Assembly (NCBI RefSeq): GCF_900109665.1
Contig: NZ_FOAO01000012.1
Coordinates: 83,706-147,705 of the forward strand
From: Blastococcus sp. DSM 46786
GTDB lineage: Bacteria; Actinomycetota; Actinomycetes; Mycobacteriales; Geodermatophilaceae
Direction of reading: 5' to 3'
DNA length: 64,000 nucleotides
Made by a program: the position numbers and the translations under genes. The notes beneath the pieces were generated by a model. It was not told the origin of the DNA. It did not search any database and was given only the letters and a program-made list of their open reading frames with translations. Every line of letters starts with the position of its first letter. Positions within the stretch are counted from its first letter, which is position 1. Shown one piece after another: positions 39,202 to 47,944 of this stretch.

Positions 39202-41267
39202 CCGGGGACCGCCCCGGTCTCCGCCGTCGGGTCGGCGTTGCTGCGGGCCGCGATCCAGCCGGCGATCCGCTCGACGGCGGCGTCCACCGCCACGCCGTTG
39301 TCCTGGCTGCCGTCGCGGAACCGGAAGGAGACCGCGCCGGCCTCGGCGTCGGTGGCGCCGGCGATGAGGACGAACGGGATCTTCTGCTTGCTCGCCGTCC
39401 GGATCTTCTTCTGCATCCGGTCGTCGGAGTCGTCGATCTCCACGCGGATGCCCCGGGCGCGCAGCTTCAGGGCGACGTCGGCCAGGTAGGGCACCTGCTC
39501 GTCGGTGACCGGGATGCCCACCACCTGAACCGGGGCCAGCCAGGCCGGGAACGCGCCGGCGTAGTGCTCGGTGAGCACGCCGAAGAACCGCTCGATCGAG
39601 CCGAACAGCGCCCGGTGCAGCATCACCGGCCGCTGTCGGCTCCCGTCGGCTGCCGTGTACTCCAGACCGAAGCGCTCGGGCAGGTTGAAGTCGACCTGGA
39701 TGGTCGACATCTGCCAGGTCCGCCCGATCGCGTCCTTGGCCTGGACGGAGATCTTCGGCCCGTAGAACGCGGCGCCGCCCGGGTCCGGGAACAGCTCGAG
39801 CCCGGAGTCCAGCGCCGCCTGCCGGAGCGCCTCGGTGGCCCGTTCCCAGCCCTCGTCCGTGCCCACCGACTTCTCCGGGTTCCGGGTGGACAGCTCCAGG
39901 TAGAAGTCGCTCAGCCCGTAGTCGGCCAGCAGTCCCAGCACGAAGTCGAGCAGCCCGCGGAGCTCGCCGGCCATCTGCTCCGGGGTGCAGTAGATGTGCG
40001 CGTCGTCCTGGGTGAACCCGCGGGCACGGGTGAGCCCGTGGACGACGCCGGACTTCTCGTAGCGGTAGACGGTGCCGAACTCGAACAGCCGGAGCGGCAG
40101 CTCCCGGTACGAGCGGCCGCGGGAGTCGAAGACCAGGTTGTGCATCGGGCAGTTCATCGGCTTGAGGTAGTAGTCCTGCCCCTGGCGCCGGACGTTGCCC
40201 TCGCTGTCGCGCTCCTCGTCCAGCTGCATCGCCGGGTACATGCCCTCGGCGTACCAGTCCAGGTGCCCGGAGGTCTCGAACAGCTGCCCCTTGGTGATGT
40301 GCGGGGTGTTGACGAAGGAGTAGCCGGCCTCCTCGTGCCGTCGCTGGCTGTACTTCTCCAGCTCCCGCCGGATGATCCCGCCCTTGGGGTGGAACACCGC
40401 CAGCCCGGAGCCGACCTCGTCCGGGAAGCTGAACAGGTCCAGCTCGGCGCCGAGCCGCCGGTGGTCGCGGCGCTCTGCCTCGACCAGGTGCTCCAGGTAG
40501 GCCTTGTGCGCGTCCTTGCTCTCCCAGGCGGTGCCGTAGACGCGCTGCAGCTGCGGGTTCTTCTCGCTGCCGCGCCAGTAGGCGGCGGCCGACCGGGTGA
40601 GGCTGAAGGCCGGGATGTTGTTCGTGCGTGGCAGGTGCGGGCCGCGGCACAGGTCGGTCCAGACCCGCTCGCCGGTGCGGGCGTCGAGGTTGTCGTACAT
40701 GGTGAGCTGCGCGCCGCCTCCCTCGACGGAGGCGCCATCATCCGAGGACGCAGCCTCGCCGCCCTTGAGCCCGATCAGCTCCAGCTTGTAGGGCTCGTGC
40801 GCCAGCTCGGCCTGGGCGTCGGCGTCGCTGATCTCGCGGCGGGCGAACCGCTGCCCGGCCCGGACGATCTCGGTCATCTTCTTCTCGAGGGCGGTGAGGT
40901 CCTCGGGAGTGAAGGGCCGCTCCGGGTCGAAGTCGTAGTAGAAGCCGTTCTCGACCGGCGGGCCGATGCCCAGCCGGGTGCCCGGGAAGAGTTCCTGCAC
41001 GGCCTGGGCCAGCACGTGGGCGGCCGAGTGGCGGATGACCGCGCGGCCGTCGGCGCTGGACGCCGCCACGGCCTCCACCTCGGCGTCGGCGTCCGGCGCC
41101 CAGGCGAGGTCCCTGAGGTCGCCGGTGGCCACCTCGCGGACGACGACGGCGCCGTCGGCGCCCTTCAGCGGGATCCCGGCCGCCTTGAGCGCGTCCTGCG
41201 CCGTCGTCCCGGCCGGCACCCGGATCGGTCCGACGGCGGTGGGCGAGGGCTGGGTGGACACGAGCAT
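39198..41267 (-). CDS. thrS: Threonyl-tRNA synthetase
   Basis: The 689-residue class II synthetase starts with a TGS domain ([20 protein letters not shown]). An editing-type domain follows, with [17 protein letters not shown] and the later H-x2-DDA equivalents. The catalytic core includes [34 protein letters not shown]-like sequence (here [20 protein letters not shown]) and DDAHIYC. An anticodon-binding domain ends the protein. The leader holds a palindrome (GGGCGTCGCGCGACGCCC at 41288-41305) but nothing recognisable as a T-box. GGAG lies before the ATG, and TAGGCT further up is a candidate -10. Confidence 0.97.
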   Translation of the reverse strand: MLVSTQPSPTAVGPIRVPAGTTAQDALKAAGIPLKGADGAVVVREVATGDLRDLAWAPDADAEVEAVAASSADGRAVIRHSAAHVLAQAVQELFPGTRLGIGPPVENGFYYDFDPERPFTPEDLTALEKKMTEIVRAGQRFARREISDADAQAELAHEPYKLELIGLKGGEAASSDDGASVEGGGAQLTMYDNLDARTGERVWTDLCRGPHLPRTNNIPAFSLTRSAAAYWRGSEKNPQLQRVYGTAWESKDAHKAYLEHLVEAERRDHRRLGAELDLFSFPDEVGSGLAVFHPKGGIIRRELEKYSQRRHEEAGYSFVNTPHITKGQLFETSGHLDWYAEGMYPAMQLDEERDSEGNVRRQGQDYYLKPMNCPMHNLVFDSRGRSYRELPLRLFEFGTVYRYEKSGVVHGLTRARGFTQDDAHIYCTPEQMAGELRGLLDFVLGLLADYGLSDFYLELSTRNPEKSVGTDEGWERATEALRQAALDSGLELFPDPGGAAFYGPKISVQAKDAIGRTWQMSTIQVDFNLPERFGLEYTAADGSRQRPVMLHRALFGSIERFFGVLTEHYAGAFPAWLAPVQVVGIPVTDEQVPYLADVALKLRARGIRVEIDDSDDRMQKKIRTASKQKIPFVLIAGATDAEAGAVSFRFRDGSQDNGVAVDAAVERIAGWIAARSNADPTAETGAVPG

Positions 41268-41339
41268 GCTCCAGGGATCGAGGCGGCGGGCGTCGCGCGA
41301 CGCCCGTTCTGCGGGCCCCGAGCCTAGTGCGCGCCGGGC

Positions 41340-42458
41340 TCAGTCCCGGACGACCTCCAGCCCGGCCGCCACCGCGCCGCGCCGGTCGAGGACGTCGAAG
41401 ATCCGCGCGGAGCTCACCGGGTCGGCCGGCACCACCCGCACGCCGGCGCCGAACTCGATGCGCAGGGGCACCGCCTCGGCCGCCGAGACGGTGAACCGGC
41501 CGTCGGCCCCGCGGGTGAAGGTGAACCGCGCGGCCACCGAGTCCTCGGTCGCGTACCCCCGCGTGGCGTGCTCGGCGACGTGGTTGCCCAGGCCGTAGGC
41601 GACCCACTCGCCGCCGATCCGCTCGAAGGGCTGCACCACGTGCGCGTGGTGCCCCAGCACGAGATCGACGTCGGGCGAGGCCAGCAGGGCGCGCGCCGCG
41701 GCCTCCTGGGCCGCCGTCGGGTCGTGGTCGTACTCCTGGCAGCAGTGCAGGCTCGCGACGACGACCTCGGCACCGGCGGCCCGCGCCCGCGCCGCCCCCG
41801 CCAGCATCCCGGTGACGTCGGGCACGGCGACGACGTCGACCGACCACTCCCGCCCGGCCGGCAGCGGCACCCCGTTGAGGCCGAACGTCGCGGCGACGTG
41901 GCCGACCCGCACGCCGTCCACGTCGACGACCGTCGGCTGCGCGCTCTCCGCCTCGCTGCGGTACGTGCCGGTGACCGCGATGCCGGCGTCCTCCAGGGCG
42001 TCGACGGTGCGGGCGAGCCCGTCGAAGCCGGCGTCCAGCGAGTGGTTGGACGCCGTCGAGCACACGTCGTACCCCGCGCCCGCGAGCGCGTCGACGATCT
42101 CGGGCTGGACGCTGAAGCCCGGGTAGCCGCGGTAGGGACCACCCTCGGGCGCCACCGGCGTCTCCAGGTGGCAGATCGCCAGGTCGGCCCCGCCGATGAT
42201 CCCGGAGACCGGGGCGAACACCCCGCTGAAGTCGTACGAACCATCGGGCCGCGACGCCCCGGAGGTCAGCGCCCGCCCCTGGTGCACCAGCACGTCGCCG
42301 GTCGCCACCAGCGTGAAGCTCTCCGGCTCCGCGGGCGGCTCGGCAGCCGGGGCCGTGGTCGCCGGGGCGGGCTCGCCCGCCGGTCCCGGGCTCTCCGGCC
42401 CGCTCCCGCAGCCGGTCAGCAGCAGCACGGCCGCCCCCGCGGCCCACCAGCGACGCAC
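41340..42458 (-). CDS. CapA-family metallophosphatase-like lipoprotein
   Basis: The 372-residue protein has a lipoprotein signal (AAGAAVLLLTGCGSG) and a Pro/Ala linker. The CapA/PgsA-type fold follows, with TLVATGDVLVHQGRALTSG, LAICHLETPVAPEGGPYRGY, CSTASNHSLDAGFDGLAR, VVASLHCCQEYDHDPTAAQ and LVLGHHAHVVQPFERIGG. The conserved Asp, Asn-His and His residues for two metals are present. Members act in poly-gamma-glutamate export or have unknown surface roles. The GTG start has TAGCGT 8 nt upstream, whose TAG is the MOSC stop codon. Confidence 0.88.
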   Translation of the reverse strand: MRRWWAAGAAVLLLTGCGSGPESPGPAGEPAPATTAPAAEPPAEPESFTLVATGDVLVHQGRALTSGASRPDGSYDFSGVFAPVSGIIGGADLAICHLETPVAPEGGPYRGYPGFSVQPEIVDALAGAGYDVCSTASNHSLDAGFDGLARTVDALEDAGIAVTGTYRSEAESAQPTVVDVDGVRVGHVAATFGLNGVPLPAGREWSVDVVAVPDVTGMLAGAARARAAGAEVVVASLHCCQEYDHDPTAAQEAAARALLASPDVDLVLGHHAHVVQPFERIGGEWVAYGLGNHVAEHATRGYATEDSVAARFTFTRGADGRFTVSAAEAVPLRIEFGAGVRVVPADPVSSARIFDVLDRRGAVAAGLEVVRD

Positions 42459-42469
42459 GGACGACGACG

Positions 42470-43015
42470 CTAGAGCCGGACGGGGTCGCCGACGGCGATC
42501 TCGCCGGGCTGCCGCACCTCGGCGTACACGCCCAGGCAGTGCTTCGGCGTCCGGACGACGGCCAGCCGCGCGGTGCCGATGCGCAGCTCCCGGCCCACCC
42601 AGGTCCGCTCGTCGTCGTCGGGCAGGTCCAGCAGCACGTTGGCGCGCGGGTCCTCGGCCGAGCAGCCCTCGGGGACGTCGCCCGCCGCGGCCCGGTCGAT
42701 CGCCTGCCGGGAGACCAGGTGCACGGGCGCGGCATCGGCCGCGGAGCCGCCCGGCGCCGGCTCGACCCGCACCGGCCGGCCCAGCGCGCCGGCGACCGCT
42801 CCGGCGTCGGCACCCGGGTCGCCGGTCGGCGTGAGCGCCGCCAGGCCGGGGGCGTGCTTGCCGCGCACGACCTCCCCGCTCGCCGCGTCGACGACCGTCC
42901 AGGCGCGGTCGCCCTCAGGTCCCGCCGCGTGCAGGTGGACCCGCTCGCGGGCCGTGCCGCCGAGGGACTTGACGGGGTAGACCCAGATCCGCGTCACGCG
43001 CCCGCTCGTCGTCAC
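42470..43015 (-). CDS. MOSC-domain protein
   Basis: The 181-residue protein has an N-terminal beta-barrel region (RVTRIWVYPVKSLGGTARER) and a MOSC domain with FNVL-like ANVLLDLPDDDERTWVG, RIGTARLAVVRTPKHCLGVY and the conserved Cys. MOSC proteins handle sulfur or molybdenum-cofactor-dependent reduction. The GTG has TAGGGT 7 nt upstream, sharing its TAG with the stop codon of the HNH gene. The partner and substrate are not known. Confidence 0.87.
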   Translation of the reverse strand: MTTSGRVTRIWVYPVKSLGGTARERVHLHAAGPEGDRAWTVVDAASGEVVRGKHAPGLAALTPTGDPGADAGAVAGALGRPVRVEPAPGGSAADAAPVHLVSRQAIDRAAAGDVPEGCSAEDPRANVLLDLPDDDERTWVGRELRIGTARLAVVRTPKHCLGVYAEVRQPGEIAVGDPVRL

Positions 43016-43025
43016 GGCACCGACC

Positions 43026-43418
43026 CTAGGCCGCCGGGCGGGACCGGCGCAGGCGGCGCAGCTGGGCGCCCAGGTAGGGCCGGGCCCGCCGCTGCCCACC
43101 GCTGCGGGCGATCGCCGCGGCGAGGTCGTCCAGGGCCCGCGCCAACCGTTCCGCGTCGGCCGGCCACCCGCGGCGCCGGCACTCCTCGAGCCACTCGACC
43201 GGGCTGCGGTGCCCCCGCTCCCCGTTGCACCGACCGCATGCCGCCAGCTCGTTCTCCAGCCACGACGGCCCGCCCTTGACCCGGGGGACGACGTGCTCGG
43301 TGGTGGGGCGGACCAGCGGTGAGAAGCAGCGCCCGCACCACACGCAGGTCGGGCCGTCGCGGTCCAGGACCAGCTGGAGCCGGGCGGCACGGTCGGGCTG
43401 GGCGGTCATCACGGCCAT
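43026..43418 (-). CDS. HNH endonuclease-domain protein
   Basis: The 130-residue protein has a zinc-ribbon HNH fold: CVWCGRCFSPLVRPTTEHVV, PRVKGGPSWLENELAACGRC, NGERGHRSP. The catalytic His is in TEHVVPR, the Asn in NELAACGRCN, and the C-x2-C pairs are intact. A basic helical tail follows. Such single-domain HNH proteins are common in actinobacterial chromosomes, without clear mobile context here. The start is either ATG 43418 or ATG 43409; neither has a strong ribosome site. Confidence 0.85.
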   Translation of the reverse strand: MAVMTAQPDRAARLQLVLDRDGPTCVWCGRCFSPLVRPTTEHVVPRVKGGPSWLENELAACGRCNGERGHRSPVEWLEECRRRGWPADAERLARALDDLAAAIARSGGQRRARPYLGAQLRRLRRSRPAA

Positions 43419-43518
43419 GGTCCCGCGATCCGTCTGCCGGCGCCGCAGGGGCGGGACGGGCGGGAACGACGGAGGGCCAGGTTCCCCGTCTCCGGGTTTC
43501 CCTGGCCCTGCGTGCCGG

Positions 43519-43590
43519 TGGGCGATACTGGGTTCGAACCAGTGACCTCTTCGGTGTGAACGAAGCGCTCTACCACTGAGCCAATCGCCC
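43519..43590 (-). tRNA. tRNA-Val(CAC)
   Basis: A 72-nt cloverleaf starts GGGCGATTGGCTCAGTGG. The anticodon stem CTTCG/CGAAG encloses the loop TTCACAC, giving anticodon CAC. The T arm is CTGGTTCGAACCCAG and the acceptor is GGGCGAT/ATCGCCC. CCA is not encoded. The body matches the tRNA-Val(GAC) at 46476-46547 apart from the D-stem and anticodon stem. Confidence 0.96.
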
Positions 43591-43616
43591 GTTGCGCTTC
43601 CGATTGTGCCAGACGC

Positions 43617-44078
43617 TCATCGCCAGAGCGGCACCCACCCCGGCACCCAGTCCGGCACGCCCATCAGGTGCAGGCTGACGACCAGGATGCCGTAGACGGA
43701 GGCCGCCGTCGCGAGCCCGAGGAGCAGCCGCACCCACATCCGCTGGGCGCCGACCCAGTCGGTCCAGCGGGCGACGTGCCGCCTGGTGAATGCGAGCAGC
43801 CGCTCCGCCCAGGTGAACTCGGTGGCCAGGATGAAGAGGCCGGCGATCACGGTGAGCCACCCCGGGCCGGGCAGCGGGATGGTGGCCAGGCCCAGGGCGA
43901 CGACCAGGCTGCCGACGATCCCCACGGCCACGCGGTAGCCGTGGTCGATGCTGCGGCGCACCGCCAGCCGCCGGCGCCAGCGGGCCTCGGCGACCCGCTC
44001 GCGCAGGCTGTGCACCTCGTCGGTGTCGTACCGCGCGCGCCGGTCCTCCGGGCTCCCCGGCTGCCGCGGCCCCGCCAC
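43617..44078 (-). CDS. PGPGW-motif small membrane protein (TIGR02611-like)
   Basis: The product has about 153 residues. A charged N-terminus (RERVAEARWRRRLAVRRSID) is followed by two pairs of membrane segments around the signature TIPLPGPGWLTVIAGLFILA and TEFTWAERLLAFTRRHVARW. The family is of unknown function and is widespread in actinobacteria. No start codon with a Shine-Dalgarno is found after the anti-sigma gene. The GTG at 44078 is the best choice; a CTG overlapping the anti-sigma stop is possible. Confidence 0.82.
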   Translation of the reverse strand: MAGPRQPGSPEDRRARYDTDEVHSLRERVAEARWRRRLAVRRSIDHGYRVAVGIVGSLVVALGLATIPLPGPGWLTVIAGLFILATEFTWAERLLAFTRRHVARWTDWVGAQRMWVRLLLGLATAASVYGILVVSLHLMGVPDWVPGWVPLWR

Positions 44079-44104
44079 GGGTGCCGTCGTCGTCTCTCGC
44101 GCGC

Positions 44105-44899
44105 TCAGCTGGTCACCTGCCCGGTCGCGACTACCTCCGTCGGTGCCGACGGAGCCTGCCGACCGGGCTCGATGCTGATGCCGTACTCCGGGAAGCCGTC
44201 GAGACCGGTCTCCCCGGAGCCTACGGTCTGCACCTCGATCTGCGAACGCTCGACGTCGAACGCGCCGAGCGCCACGGGGTCGCCCGCGCCGAGCCCCCAC
44301 AGGACGTAGGTCGAGGACGACGTGTCGTTGCGCGCCAGCCCGTCGGTGACCACCTGGACCGCCTCGTCCCGGACCACCACGGTCGCCACCTGCCGCTCGT
44401 CGGCGGTCAGCGGTGCGATCGTGGCCCGCCCCGGGCGCAGCAGCTCGGCCACCGCCTGCTCCTGGGCGGCGAGGGTGGAGCGCAGGTCGTCGCGGGCGCG
44501 GTCGAGCGCGGCCACCCACACGCCCAGCCCGACGACGGCGGCAACGGCCGCGGCGACCAGCGCGCGCGGCAGCAGCGTCCGCCGCGCCGGTGCCGGGTGG
44601 GGCACCGGACGCGCCTCCTCACGGGAGGGAGCGGGAGCCGGCGGCGCGGAAGCTGCCCGCGGCGGCAGCTGCTCGGTGGCCTCGACGGCGGCCCGGAGGC
44701 GGTCCCGGAGCTGGGGTGACGGCTCGGCGGCCGGCAGGTCGTGCGCCATGGCCGCCATGACCTCCGACGTCTCGGCCACGGTGCGGGCGCAGCGCTCGCA
44801 GGTGGGCAGGTGCCGCGCGAAGCGCGCGTCGTCCTCGGGTTCGAGGGCGTGCAGGGCCCAGCCGACCGCGAGCTCGTCGTACGCGTGCTCGCCGCTCAT
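44105..44899 (-). CDS. Zinc-finger anti-sigma factor (RskA-like)
   Basis: The 264-residue membrane anti-sigma factor has an N-terminal H-x3-C-x2-C zinc motif (FARHLPTCERCARTV), a Pro/Ala linker, one membrane segment (LVAAAVAAVVGLGVWVAAL) and an extracytoplasmic RskA-type beta domain (TLAAQEQAVAELLRPGRATI; STYVLWGLGAGDPVALGAFD). It should hold the upstream-encoded ECF sigma factor at the membrane until proteolysis. The ATG overlaps the sigma gene stop by 4 nt. Confidence 0.92.
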   Translation of the reverse strand: MSGEHAYDELAVGWALHALEPEDDARFARHLPTCERCARTVAETSEVMAAMAHDLPAAEPSPQLRDRLRAAVEATEQLPPRAASAPPAPAPSREEARPVPHPAPARRTLLPRALVAAAVAAVVGLGVWVAALDRARDDLRSTLAAQEQAVAELLRPGRATIAPLTADERQVATVVVRDEAVQVVTDGLARNDTSSSTYVLWGLGAGDPVALGAFDVERSQIEVQTVGSGETGLDGFPEYGISIEPGRQAPSAPTEVVATGQVTS

Positions 44900-45546
44900 C
44901 GCGTCGTCCCGTCCACCGACGAGCCACCCTCCAGCGCGCTGCCGCCCGGCGGGCCGCCCAGCCCACCGAGTTCCGACCTCAGCCTGCGCATGCCGGCCAG
45001 CATCCTCGTCTTCACCGTGCCCAGCGGCGTCCCCGTCAGCGCGGCCACCTCCCGCTGCGTGTAGCCCCCGTAGTACGCCAGCGTCAGCGCCTCCTTCTGG
45101 GCCGCGGGGAGCTCGCCCAGCGCGGAGCGCACCTGCTGGGAGACCACGCGGGACCAGGCGTCGTCCTCGACGTCGCGGGCGGCCACCGGGCCCTCGAGCA
45201 CCGCCTGGTCCTCGGCCCGGTTCTGCCGCCGGCGCTGGGACTCCTCGCGGCGCACTGCGTCGACCGCCTTGTGGTGCACGACGGCCAGCAACCAGGAGGA
45301 GAAGCTCCCCCGCGCCCGGTCGTAGGCGTCGGGATCACGCCAGACGCCGAGGAACACCTCCTGCAGCACGTCCTCGGCCAGGCCGTCGTCGGCCAGGATC
45401 CGCCGGGCCAGCGCGAAGGCCGGCCGGCGGAAGCGCTCGTACAGCTCGTCGACGGCGGTCCGGTCCCCGGCACGGATGCGCCGGAGGATCTCGACGTCGC
45501 CGACGCCGTCCTCCGGCCGGAGGACCGGTCGGCTCACGGCTCCCAT
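44896..45546 (-). CDS. ECF RNA polymerase sigma factor (SigK-like)
   Basis: The product has about 216 residues. Region 2 is VDELYERFRRPAFALARRIL, then GLAEDVLQEVFLGVWRDPDA and SWLLAVVHHKAVDAVRREES. Region 4 is LGELPAAQKEALTLAYYGGY, then TQREVAALTGTPLGTVKTRM. It pairs with the overlapping RskA-like anti-sigma gene, as in SigK/RskA systems. The frame is open to 45714. The ATG at 45546 gives a typical ECF length, but ATG 45561 is possible and no ribosome site decides. It is divergent from the SsgA-family gene. Confidence 0.9.
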   Translation of the reverse strand: MGAVSRPVLRPEDGVGDVEILRRIRAGDRTAVDELYERFRRPAFALARRILADDGLAEDVLQEVFLGVWRDPDAYDRARGSFSSWLLAVVHHKAVDAVRREESQRRRQNRAEDQAVLEGPVAARDVEDDAWSRVVSQQVRSALGELPAAQKEALTLAYYGGYTQREVAALTGTPLGTVKTRMLAGMRRLRSELGGLGGPPGGSALEGGSSVDGTTR

Positions 45547-45673
45547 GGTCACACGGGGCATTCGGTAGGACGCGCCCAGATGGTTCAGAACACCCGTCTG
45601 TGACGCATGATGCTGGAGTGACTCGACGACACGAAGCACGTCACTTCTGCCAACCGCGGTCGTTGGAACTGTC

Positions 45674-46138
45674 ATGACGAGCCGATGGACTCCCGGCCAC
45701 ATCTCCCCCATCACTCTTCACCTGGTCGGCCCGCGGTCGTGGACCGAGGTCCCGGCCCTGCTGTGCTACGACCCCACCGACCCCTATGCCGTGCGCATCG
45801 CCTTCGGTGACGCCGACGACCAGGACGGCGGGGCCGACGGCGAGGAGGGCATCGCCTGGCTGGTGAGCCGGGAACTGCTCCAGGCCGGGCTCGAGCACCC
45901 GGCGGGCGACGGCGATGTCCGCGTCTGGCCGGCTCGCGCGACGGCCGACCTGCTGTACCTGCACCTGCGCGCCCCGTCGGGCGAGGCGCTCTTCGAGCTC
46001 TCCCGCGCGACGGTCGCCGCCTTCCTGCGGCACACCGAGGCCCTGGTGCCCCCCGGGTCGGAGGGGGAGCTGCTGCAGCTGGACCAGGAGCTCGACGCCC
46101 TGCTGTCCAACGGCGGACCCGACTCGCCGGGGCGCTGA
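45674..46138 (+). CDS. SsgA-family sporulation/cell-division regulator
   Basis: The 154-residue SALP protein shows CYDPTDPYAVRIAFGDADDQ, GIAWLVSRELLQAGLEHPAG, DGDVRVWPARATADLLYLHL and FLRHTEALVPPGSEGELLQL. In streptomycetes SsgA/SsgB proteins position FtsZ and peptidoglycan enzymes during septation. In a Geodermatophilaceae-like host it may govern its multiseptate growth, which is an inference. It is divergent from the ECF sigma gene, which could control it. A hairpin terminator follows. Confidence 0.9.
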   Translation: MTSRWTPGHISPITLHLVGPRSWTEVPALLCYDPTDPYAVRIAFGDADDQDGGADGEEGIAWLVSRELLQAGLEHPAGDGDVRVWPARATADLLYLHLRAPSGEALFELSRATVAAFLRHTEALVPPGSEGELLQLDQELDALLSNGGPDSPGR

Positions 46139-46160
46139 CCTGCGAGGACGCTCCGGCGGA

Positions 46161-46178
46161 GCCCCCCTGGGAGGGGGC
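46161..46178. terminator. Terminator after the SsgA-family gene
   Basis: GCCCCC at 46161-46166 pairs with GGGGGC at 46173-46178, with loop CTGGGA. A second G/C-run pairing (GGGGGGACCCCCC-like) follows at once. It lies 22 nt past the stop. Confidence 0.6.
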
Positions 46179-46233
46179 GGGGGGACCCCCCTGCACACCC
46201 CCTCAGGACGTCCGCTAGAGTTCTCCCCGTAAC

Positions 46234-46306
46234 GCGGACGTGGCTCAGCTGGTAGAGCATCACCTTGCCAAGGTGAGGGTCGCGGGTTCGAATCCCGTCG
46301 TCCGCT
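46234..46306 (+). tRNA. tRNA-Gly(GCC)
   Basis: The 73-nt tRNA begins GCGGACGTGGCTCAGCTGG. Anticodon stem CACCT/AGGTG encloses TGCCA, giving anticodon GCC. The T arm is GCGGGTTCGAATCCCGT, and the acceptor GCGGACG pairs with CGTCCGC. It is first of a Gly-Cys-Val cluster. Confidence 0.97.
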
Positions 46307-46347
46307 CGGGACCTCGGGCACCGGTCGAGAGACTGGTGCCCGCGTGC

Positions 46348-46418
46348 GGTGGAGTGGCCGAGAGGCGAGGCAACGGCCTGCAAAGCCGTCTACACGGGTT
46401 CAAATCCCGTCTCCACCT
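46348..46418 (+). tRNA. tRNA-Cys(GCA)
   Basis: The 71-nt tRNA begins GGTGGAGTGGCCGAGAGGC. Anticodon stem ACGGC/GCCGT encloses CTGCAAA, giving GCA. The T arm is ACGGGTTCAAATCCCGT, and the acceptor GGTGGAG pairs with CTCCACC. Confidence 0.97.
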
Positions 46419-46475
46419 CGTCGCTTCCTCGCGGGGCACGAGCGCGGAGGAGGGAGCCGGTCAGCTGACCGGATC

Positions 46476-46547
46476 GGGCGATTGGCGCAGTGGTAGCGCG
46501 CTTCCTTGACACGGAAGAGGTCACTGGTTCGAACCCAGTATCGCCCA
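46476..46547 (+). tRNA. tRNA-Val(GAC)
   Basis: The 72-nt tRNA begins GGGCGATTGGCGCAGTGG. Anticodon stem CTTCC/GGAAG encloses TTGACAC, giving GAC. The T arm is CTGGTTCGAACCCAG. It is near identical to the tRNA-Val(CAC) gene 3 kb away. CCA is not encoded. Confidence 0.97.
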
Positions 46548-46553
46548 CCGGAC

Positions 46554-46587
46554 GAACCCCGGGACGCCGGCCGGGCGCCTGGGGTTC
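46554..46587. terminator. Terminator of the Gly-Cys-Val tRNA cluster
   Basis: GAACCCC at 46554-46560 pairs with GGGGTTC at 46581-46587, with further imperfect inner pairing (GGGACGCC/GGGCGCCT). It also lies just downstream of the leftward GNAT gene, so it may be shared. Confidence 0.65.
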
Positions 46588-46603
46588 TGCCGTTCCCGGG
46601 AGT

Positions 46604-47355
46604 TCACGCCCGGTCGTGCAGCACCCGCTCCGCGACGACGAGTCTCCCGTCGGTGACCGTGGTGAGCCCCAAGTCGCCCAGCAGCGGGGCAGGCCGGCGG
46701 CGGTCGGCCCGACCCGCACCGTCGAGGCACCGGCCTCCCGTGCGCGCTGCAGCAGCAGCTCCGCCGCGGCCCGCCCGATCTCCCGGCCCCGGGCCTCGGT
46801 GACCAGCCAGAGCCCCGCCTCCAGGACGCCGGACTCGCCGGTCCGCCGCAGCCGGCCGGAGCCGACGACCCGCTCGTCGTCCCCGGCAGCCTCGACCACG
46901 ATCCAGGTCGCCTCCCGCGCCGGCCCGTCGAGCCCCACGCGCCGCTCGCGGTGGAACGCGCGCAGCCACTCCACGCGCTCGGGCGACCACCGCTCCCCCG
47001 GCGTGACCCGCGGTGTCACCTCGTCTGCGGCCACCCCGCGCAGGGCCGAGGCGACCAATCGCGACAGGGCCGCCTCGGTGACGGGTGCCAGGTCGACCGC
47101 GGGGAGCTCGGCCAACCTCGCGTTCGCGCGCCCGAGCCTGCGCCACGAGGCGAGCACGAGGCCGAGGTAGCCCACCGCCAGGATCACCCACCCCCACCGC
47201 AGCCACGACGACGTGTCCTCGTCCGCCCAGGAGAGACCGGCCAGCCCGCCGTAGACCCCGCCCAGGCCGGCCTGCAGGCGCAGCTGCCTCCGCGCGCCGA
47301 TGACCTCCTGCTGCGCCTCCCGCCGACCCCGGACGAGCGACCCGGCGTCAGCCAC
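46604..47355 (-). pseudogene. Membrane-anchored GNAT acetyltransferase with a C-terminal frameshift
   Basis: The product would have about 250 residues. The N-terminal half has two short hydrophobic segments (LRWGWVILAVGYLGLVLASW). The second half is a GNAT domain (RVVGSGRLRRTGESGVLEAG, then LWLVTEARGREIGRAAAELL, LQRAREAGASTVRVGPTAAG). After AAGLP the frame is lost. The expected GNAT end, LLGDLGLTTVTDGRLVVAER, then VLHDRA and a stop at 46604, continues one frame over. One base appears missing near the CCCC at about 46690. This is either a true frameshift or a sequencing error. The GTG at 47355 overlaps the coaE end by 8 nt. Confidence 0.75.
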
Positions 47356-47944
47356 GCGCCGGCTCGACCCGCTCCGCCCAGAACCGGTCGACCTGCTCGG
47401 CCAGCTGCTCCGGCGTCCCGCTGTTGTCCAGGACGACGTCCGCGACAGCCCGCCGCTGCTCGTCCGTGGCCTGGGCGGCGATCCGGGCCCGGGCGTCGGC
47501 CTCGCCGAGCCCCCGCCCGACCAGCCGGGCCACCCGCGTCTCCCGCTCGGCCGCCACGACGACGACGAGGTCGTAGCTCCCCGCCTGACCGGTCTCCACG
47601 AGCAGCGGGACGTCGTTGACCAGCACGGCGTCGTCCGGGGCCGCGGCGACGAGCGCTGCCGAGCGCTGCCGCACGAGCGGGTGGACGAGCGCATCGAGCC
47701 GCCGTCGCGCGCCCTCGTCGGAGAAGACGATCGCCGCCAGGGCGGCGCGGTCCAGGGAGCCGTCGGCGGAGAGCACCCCGTCACCGAACTCCGCGACGAC
47801 GGCGGCGAGCCCGGGGGTGCCGGGTTCGAGCACCTCGCGGGCGATCCGGTCGGCGTCCACGAGCACGGCTCCGAGTTCGACCAGCAGCCTGGACACGGTG
47901 CTCTTGCCCGACCCGATCCCGCCCGTCAGTCCGATCCTCAGCAC
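47348..47944 (-). CDS. coaE: Dephospho-CoA kinase
   Basis: The 198-residue kinase does the last step of CoA synthesis. The P-loop is [18 protein letters not shown], and [12 protein letters not shown]-like (here [20 protein letters not shown]), [13 protein letters not shown] and [11 protein letters not shown] follow. A GTG at 47944 has TACTGT 6 nt upstream with no Shine-Dalgarno, so it is likely leaderless. In mycobacteria coaE also lies beside rpsA. Unlike mycobacterial CoaE it has no C-terminal UPF0157 extension. Confidence 0.95.
   Translation of the reverse strand: MLRIGLTGGIGSGKSTVSRLLVELGAVLVDADRIAREVLEPGTPGLAAVVAEFGDGVLSADGSLDRAALAAIVFSDEGARRRLDALVHPLVRQRSAALVAAAPDDAVLVNDVPLLVETGQAGSYDLVVVVAAERETRVARLVGRGLGEADARARIAAQATDEQRRAVADVVLDNSGTPEQLAEQVDRFWAERVEPARG

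Noticed and set aside
41268-41339. T-box or other riboswitch in the thrS leader
   Set aside because: The leader is only about 70 nt to the next gene, with one simple palindrome and no T-box sequence or specifier loop.
43026-43418. Mobile element or homing system suggested by the HNH gene and nearby tRNA-Val
   Set aside because: No integrase, transposase, direct repeat of the tRNA end or composition change is visible. Flanking genes are ordinary.
43519-46547. The two near-identical tRNA-Val genes as attachment sites of an integrated island
   Set aside because: They face opposite ways, have different anticodons and are separated by core-type genes. Shared bodies are expected of isoacceptors.
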